Source of the DNA: an uncultured Saccharospirillaceae bacterium
Lineage (GTDB): Bacteria > Pseudomonadota > Gammaproteobacteria > Pseudomonadales > Natronospirillaceae
Length of the DNA stretch: 48,635 nucleotides
Reading direction: 5' to 3'
Assembly (NCBI GenBank): GCA_913063165.1
Contig: CAJXZL010000012.1
Location: 1-48,635, forward strand
Part shown: positions 45,046 through 48,635 of the stretch, piece by piece
How the letters are laid out: every line of letters begins with the position of its first letter
Position numbering within the stretch: position 1 is the stretch's first letter
Notes under the pieces: model-generated
The model's database searches: none
What the model was told of the DNA's origin: nothing
Seen by the model: only the letters and a program-made list of their open reading frames with translations
Translations under genes and position numbers: made by a program

Positions 45046-45080
45046 CCTAGCCCACTTAATGGGTCGGATCGTTTTTTTAT
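45046..45080 (+). terminator. Probable terminator after dtd
   Basis: CGACC and GGTCG (or the inner CCCA and TGGG) form a modest hairpin followed by GATCG and a run of seven T. The stem is imperfect but the T tract is strong. Confidence 0.5.
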
Positions 45081-45141
45081 TATTATCAAAAGATAGCCGG
45101 CTTGATAGCAAGTCAGTCATCCCATTTTATTGGATAGCTTC

Positions 45142-46887
45142 ATGAATGTATTTTTTGCATTGGGGTGGTACTTCAAACTCCAGTGGCGTAAGTATGCAAC
45201 CGCAATCACGTTATTTGTTTTGGTTGATCTGCTCGAAATGTCGTTGCCGCTGATAACGGGGCTGATAATTGACAGTGTGGTCTCACGCACACTCACTACC
45301 CAGAGTTTGGTTGGTTATGGTGTGCTGATTGTCGGTATCGCAATCGCGGTCTATATCCTGCGTTTTTTATGGCGGATTACGCTGTTCAGTGCGTCTTTCT
45401 ATCTTGCTGAATTGATGCGACAGCGTTTGTATCATCACCTGACGCGTATGGCGCCAGGATTTTTTCAAAAGTACCGTACCGGCGATCTCATGGCGCGTGC
45501 CACCAACGACATCTCAGCGGTTGAGATGGCAGCGGGCGAAGGTGTGTTGTCTGCGATTGATGGCCTCATGACCAGTATTTTTGTCCTTACGATCATGACG
45601 TTTATCATCGACTGGAAACTGACCCTCATTGCGTTGCTGCCTTTTCCTATCATGGCGTGGTTTTTCAAAACCATTGGTTCTCGATTACACAACAGCTTTC
45701 GCGATGCCCAAGAGCGTTTCTCGGAGCTCAACGATCGGGTGCAAGAAAGCATTGCCGGCATCCGCATGATCAAGTCATTTGGGCGTGAGAAAGCAGAGGA
45801 CGTGGCATTTTTAGAAATTGCTGACCGAGCGGCCGAAGCCAATATGAGTGTGGCCAAGACCGATTCTCTCTACGACCCAGCGATATTCTTAACCGTGGGT
45901 ACTTCGTATTTTCTGTGCGTGAGTGCTGGGGGTTACATGGTGTATACCGGTGATTTAACCCTGGGCATGCTGACCAGTTTCACCATGTATTTGGGTTATC
46001 TCATTTGGCCGATGTTCGCCTATGGCTGGCTCATGAACATTGCTGAACGTGGCGGAGCTGCATGGAATCGTATTTCGCAGTTATTAGAGGTGTCCTCACC
46101 GGTGCCCGACACAGGGACGGTGACCGGGGTTACTTCGCCTGACATCAGCATTGCGATAGACCGGTTTCAATACCCCGACACCGATGCGGTGGCCCTGTAT
46201 GACATTGATCTGCGGGTGCCTGCTGGTCAGACGCTAGGGGTGGTTGGTCATACAGGATCAGGAAAGTCGACCCTGTTACACCTATTAATGCGCCATTATG
46301 ACGGCCCTGAAACCCAGATTGCTATCTCGGGTGTGAAACTCCAAGACTACCAGTTATCGGCGTTAAGAGACGCCATGGCGATTGTGCCTCAGGATGCATT
46401 CTTGTTTACCGCGACCATTGCAGAGAACATTGCCATGGGTTGTCCAGATGCTGAGATCGCGGACATTCGACGGGCTGCCGATATTGCAGACATCGACGCT
46501 GACATCATGTCATTCCGCGATAGCTACGAAACCTTAGTAGGAGAGCGTGGCGTCACATTATCGGGTGGTCAAAAACAGCGCATCGCCATTGCGCGCGCCC
46601 TATTATTGGATGCACCGATTTTGATTTTAGACGATGCCCTGTCAGCAGTAGATGTGGGCACCGAGCAGCGAATTTTAAGACACCTCCGGGACGCCAGAAA
46701 GGGCAAAACCACCGTGATTGTCAGCCACCGACTGACTGCCGTGGAGCATGCTGATCAGATATTGGTATTGCATCAGGGCCATCAGTCTGAGACCGGTAAG
46801 CACCGCGCACTGATCAACGCAGATGGCTGGTACAAACGACTTTACGAATATCAAACACTGGAGCGCGCTGTTGAATCAGGAAAATGA
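45142..46887 (+). CDS. ABC exporter subunit A, MdlA/SmdA-like
   Basis: The 581-residue half-transporter has six membrane helices (about 1-310) and a C-terminal ABC domain. Walker A GHTGSGKST lies near 370, the signature LSGGQ is intact, but the Walker B reads ILILDD with Asp498 in place of the catalytic Glu. That change marks the degenerate-site partner of heterodimeric exporters. The next gene encodes the partner. The ATG at 45142 gives the family-like start MNVFFALGWYFKLQW; a TTG at 45130 is possible. Substrate unknown; related MdlAB/SmdAB have been linked to multidrug export. Confidence 0.9.
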   Translation: MNVFFALGWYFKLQWRKYATAITLFVLVDLLEMSLPLITGLIIDSVVSRTLTTQSLVGYGVLIVGIAIAVYILRFLWRITLFSASFYLAELMRQRLYHHLTRMAPGFFQKYRTGDLMARATNDISAVEMAAGEGVLSAIDGLMTSIFVLTIMTFIIDWKLTLIALLPFPIMAWFFKTIGSRLHNSFRDAQERFSELNDRVQESIAGIRMIKSFGREKAEDVAFLEIADRAAEANMSVAKTDSLYDPAIFLTVGTSYFLCVSAGGYMVYTGDLTLGMLTSFTMYLGYLIWPMFAYGWLMNIAERGGAAWNRISQLLEVSSPVPDTGTVTGVTSPDISIAIDRFQYPDTDAVALYDIDLRVPAGQTLGVVGHTGSGKSTLLHLLMRHYDGPETQIAISGVKLQDYQLSALRDAMAIVPQDAFLFTATIAENIAMGCPDAEIADIRRAADIADIDADIMSFRDSYETLVGERGVTLSGGQKQRIAIARALLLDAPILILDDALSAVDVGTEQRILRHLRDARKGKTTVIVSHRLTAVEHADQILVLHQGHQSETGKHRALINADGWYKRLYEYQTLERAVESGK

Positions 46888-46888
46888 A

Positions 46889-48635
46889 GTGCCTAAGAAG
46901 CTCAATTTTCAAGTGCTAATGCGGCTCTTGGCCTACACGCGTGCCTATCCAAAACTGTTGTTGCAGGGTGGTGTCTTGCTGCTGCTTTCAACCTTTGCAG
47001 AAGTGTCAGCACCCATATTGGTCAAAACGTTCTTAGACGACTATGTCATGCCTGGCTATTTCCCCACCAGTGATTTGGCGCTGTTGGCGGGTCTCTATAT
47101 CGTATTGCATTTGTTGTCTGCGTTGACCGGTTATATGAAATCCATGCGGTTTAATCGGGTGGCCTTTTCAATCGTCCGAACTATTCGTGCACAGGTGTTT
47201 GCCACGGTTACCCGCAAGTCACTCGACTACTTTGACCATCGACCCACAGGCAGTTTGGTGTCACGCATCACCAATGACACCGAAGCGATCAAGGAATTGT
47301 TTGTTCAGGTGCTGCCGGTATTTATTCAAAATATCGTGCTCATTATCGGTATTTTTATTGCGATGGCCTATTTGGATTGGCGCCTCATGTTGGTGTGCCT
47401 GTTCTTTTTACCCACCGTTACCGGCGTTATGGTGCTCTACCAGCGCCTGAGTACCCCGCGATTTCATCGCGCGCGTTCGGTCTTGAGCCGCATCAATGCC
47501 AGTTTAAACGAATCGATTCAGGGGATGAAAATCATCCAGTTGATGAATCAGCAGAAGCGCTTTAATCAGGATTTTACAGGCACGAGCATGGACCATTATG
47601 CCGCGCGAATGGCGAACGTGCGCATGGACGGCATGTTGTTGCGCCCCATGGTGGATCTGCTCAAGATTTTAACCCTAGGTGGGCTGCTGATGTATTTTGG
47701 TTGGTCGTCACTAAACGGTGTGGTGGAAATAGGCGTCATGTATGCCTTTATCAATTACCTGACCCGTGTTACCGAACCCGTGGTCGAGATGACACAGCGA
47801 TTGAGTCTTCTGCAGCAAGCCATTGTGGCGGGTGATCGGGTATTTACCATTTTAGACGATGGCGTAGAGACCATTGAAAAGCCTAGAGCGAGTTTGAGTC
47901 ATGGTGAGATCTTTTTCGATCATGTCAGCTTTAGCTATGACGGTAAGAAGGACGTGTTGAGCAACATTCATCACCGCATCAGGCCGGGGCAGTTTCATGC
48001 CGTAGTGGGGCATACGGGCAGCGGGAAAAGTACCCTGATGAGCTTACTGCTACGATTTTATGCGCCCCGACGGGGCAATGTGATGATTGATAACACCCCT
48101 GTGCAATATATTGAAGCCAATAGCCTGCGCAAGGGCGTGGGTATTGTGCAACAAGACCCCTTTATTTTTGCTGGGTCAGTGCGCGAGAATATTTGTTTGG
48201 GTGATGACTATAGCCAAGCCCAAATAGAAGCAGCGGCCAAGCAAGCCAACATCCATGATTTCATTACCACTCTGCCAGAGGGCTATGACACCTGGATGAG
48301 TGAGCGCGGCGCAAACCTATCTACCGGCCAGCGCCAACTGCTAACCTTGGCGAGAACCTTGGTGCACGAGCCTAAGGTGCTGATCCTAGACGAGGCGACT
48401 GCCAATATCGACAGTGAAACGGAAGCCGTTATTCAAAAGGCATTGAACGCACTCCGAGGAAAGATCACCATTTTCGCCATCGCTCACCGGCTGAGTACGA
48501 TTCAAGACGCTGACGAAATTGTGGTACTACATCAGGGGCAAATCGTTCAAAAGGGTGACCACCGCAGCTTAATGGCTGATGAGGGGTTATATCGGCACAT
48601 GTACGAGTTGCAGCAGCGTTCTGATGATTTTGATG
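46889..48635 (+). CDS. ABC exporter subunit B, MdlB/SmdB-like (3' truncated)
   Basis: An open frame runs from a GTG at 46889 to the window end, giving 582 codons with no stop. AGGA (46878-46881) precedes the GTG by 7 bp, 1 bp after the partner gene stop. Residues start VPKKLNFQVLMRLLAYTR, like MdlB. The six-helix domain is followed by an ABC domain with Walker A GHTGSGKST, a changed signature LSTGQ (477-481) and a normal Walker B ILDE (Glu502). Together with subunit A this gives one catalytic and one degenerate ATP site. Probably only the last few residues lie outside the window. Confidence 0.92.
   Translation, partial: MPKKLNFQVLMRLLAYTRAYPKLLLQGGVLLLLSTFAEVSAPILVKTFLDDYVMPGYFPTSDLALLAGLYIVLHLLSALTGYMKSMRFNRVAFSIVRTIRAQVFATVTRKSLDYFDHRPTGSLVSRITNDTEAIKELFVQVLPVFIQNIVLIIGIFIAMAYLDWRLMLVCLFFLPTVTGVMVLYQRLSTPRFHRARSVLSRINASLNESIQGMKIIQLMNQQKRFNQDFTGTSMDHYAARMANVRMDGMLLRPMVDLLKILTLGGLLMYFGWSSLNGVVEIGVMYAFINYLTRVTEPVVEMTQRLSLLQQAIVAGDRVFTILDDGVETIEKPRASLSHGEIFFDHVSFSYDGKKDVLSNIHHRIRPGQFHAVVGHTGSGKSTLMSLLLRFYAPRRGNVMIDNTPVQYIEANSLRKGVGIVQQDPFIFAGSVRENICLGDDYSQAQIEAAAKQANIHDFITTLPEGYDTWMSERGANLSTGQRQLLTLARTLVHEPKVLILDEATANIDSETEAVIQKALNALRGKITIFAIAHRLSTIQDADEIVVLHQGQIVQKGDHRSLMADEGLYRHMYELQQRSDDFD

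Overview
The window reads as a contiguous chromosomal segment of a free-living, probably marine, gammaproteobacterium of the Oceanospirillales/Pseudomonadales type. The evidence is gene order and gene content; no 16S or other marker gene is present. Several blocks match the order I remember from Pseudomonas: pilU-pilT / yggS-proC-yggT-metX-metW-DUF4426-rdgB; regulator-metK next to tkt and pgk-fba; ntrB-ntrC; hisB-hisH-hisA-hisF; pip-dtd. GC content looks close to 50%. I see no rRNA, tRNA, phage, transposase, plasmid or CRISPR genes. Nearly all the sequence is coding, in short operons separated by clear hairpin terminators.

Layout. 0.4-2.2 kb: a six-haem lipoprotein cytochrome and a NapC/CymA-like four-haem membrane quinol dehydrogenase, the most accessory-looking part of the window. 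2.2-4.4 kb: type IV pilus retraction ATPases (minus strand). 4.6-10.8 kb: a long plus-strand run with PLP homeostasis, proline synthesis, methionine synthesis (metX-metW), nucleotide clean-up (rdgB), uracil salvage (upp) and DUF971. 10.8-17.0 kb (minus): bioA, then a methyl-cycle cluster made of an ArsR-type regulator fused to a methyltransferase domain (SahR-like), metK, ahcY, metF and a small secreted Cys-rich protein. 17.3-28.6 kb: tkt, a complete BMP-type nucleoside ABC transporter, an aspartoacylase-family hydrolase, udk, then pgk and fba. 28.7-33.5 kb (minus): an RND efflux pair with a minimal GNAT protein. 33.8-37.3 kb: comM/yifB, a membrane-anchored metallo-beta-lactamase-fold hydrolase and an FKBP prolyl isomerase. 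37.4-39.8 kb (minus): NtrC and NtrB. 40.2-45.0 kb: histidine genes, a hot-dog thioesterase, proline iminopeptidase and D-aminoacyl-tRNA deacylase. 45.1 kb to the end: a heterodimeric ABC exporter whose second subunit runs off the window.

Functional links. The metX-metW, metF and metK-ahcY genes cover homoserine activation, methyl supply, SAM synthesis and SAH removal. The fused regulator has a perfect 24-bp palindrome in its own promoter region, fitting SAH/SAM-responsive autoregulation. upp, udk and the nucleoside ABC transporter give uptake and salvage of nucleobases and nucleosides. tkt, pgk and fba form a central carbon group, but epd/gap, which I would expect beside them, is absent here and the nucleoside block sits in the gap.

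Most of the window is ordinary housekeeping. The strongest candidates for something less described are the cytochrome pair with an attenuator between its genes, the fused regulator with its palindrome, a 34-bp perfect palindrome between ahcY and metF, a secreted six-cysteine protein coupled to metF, and three short tandem-repeat tracts between 28.6 and 35.3 kb. No finding clearly amounts to a wholly new system.
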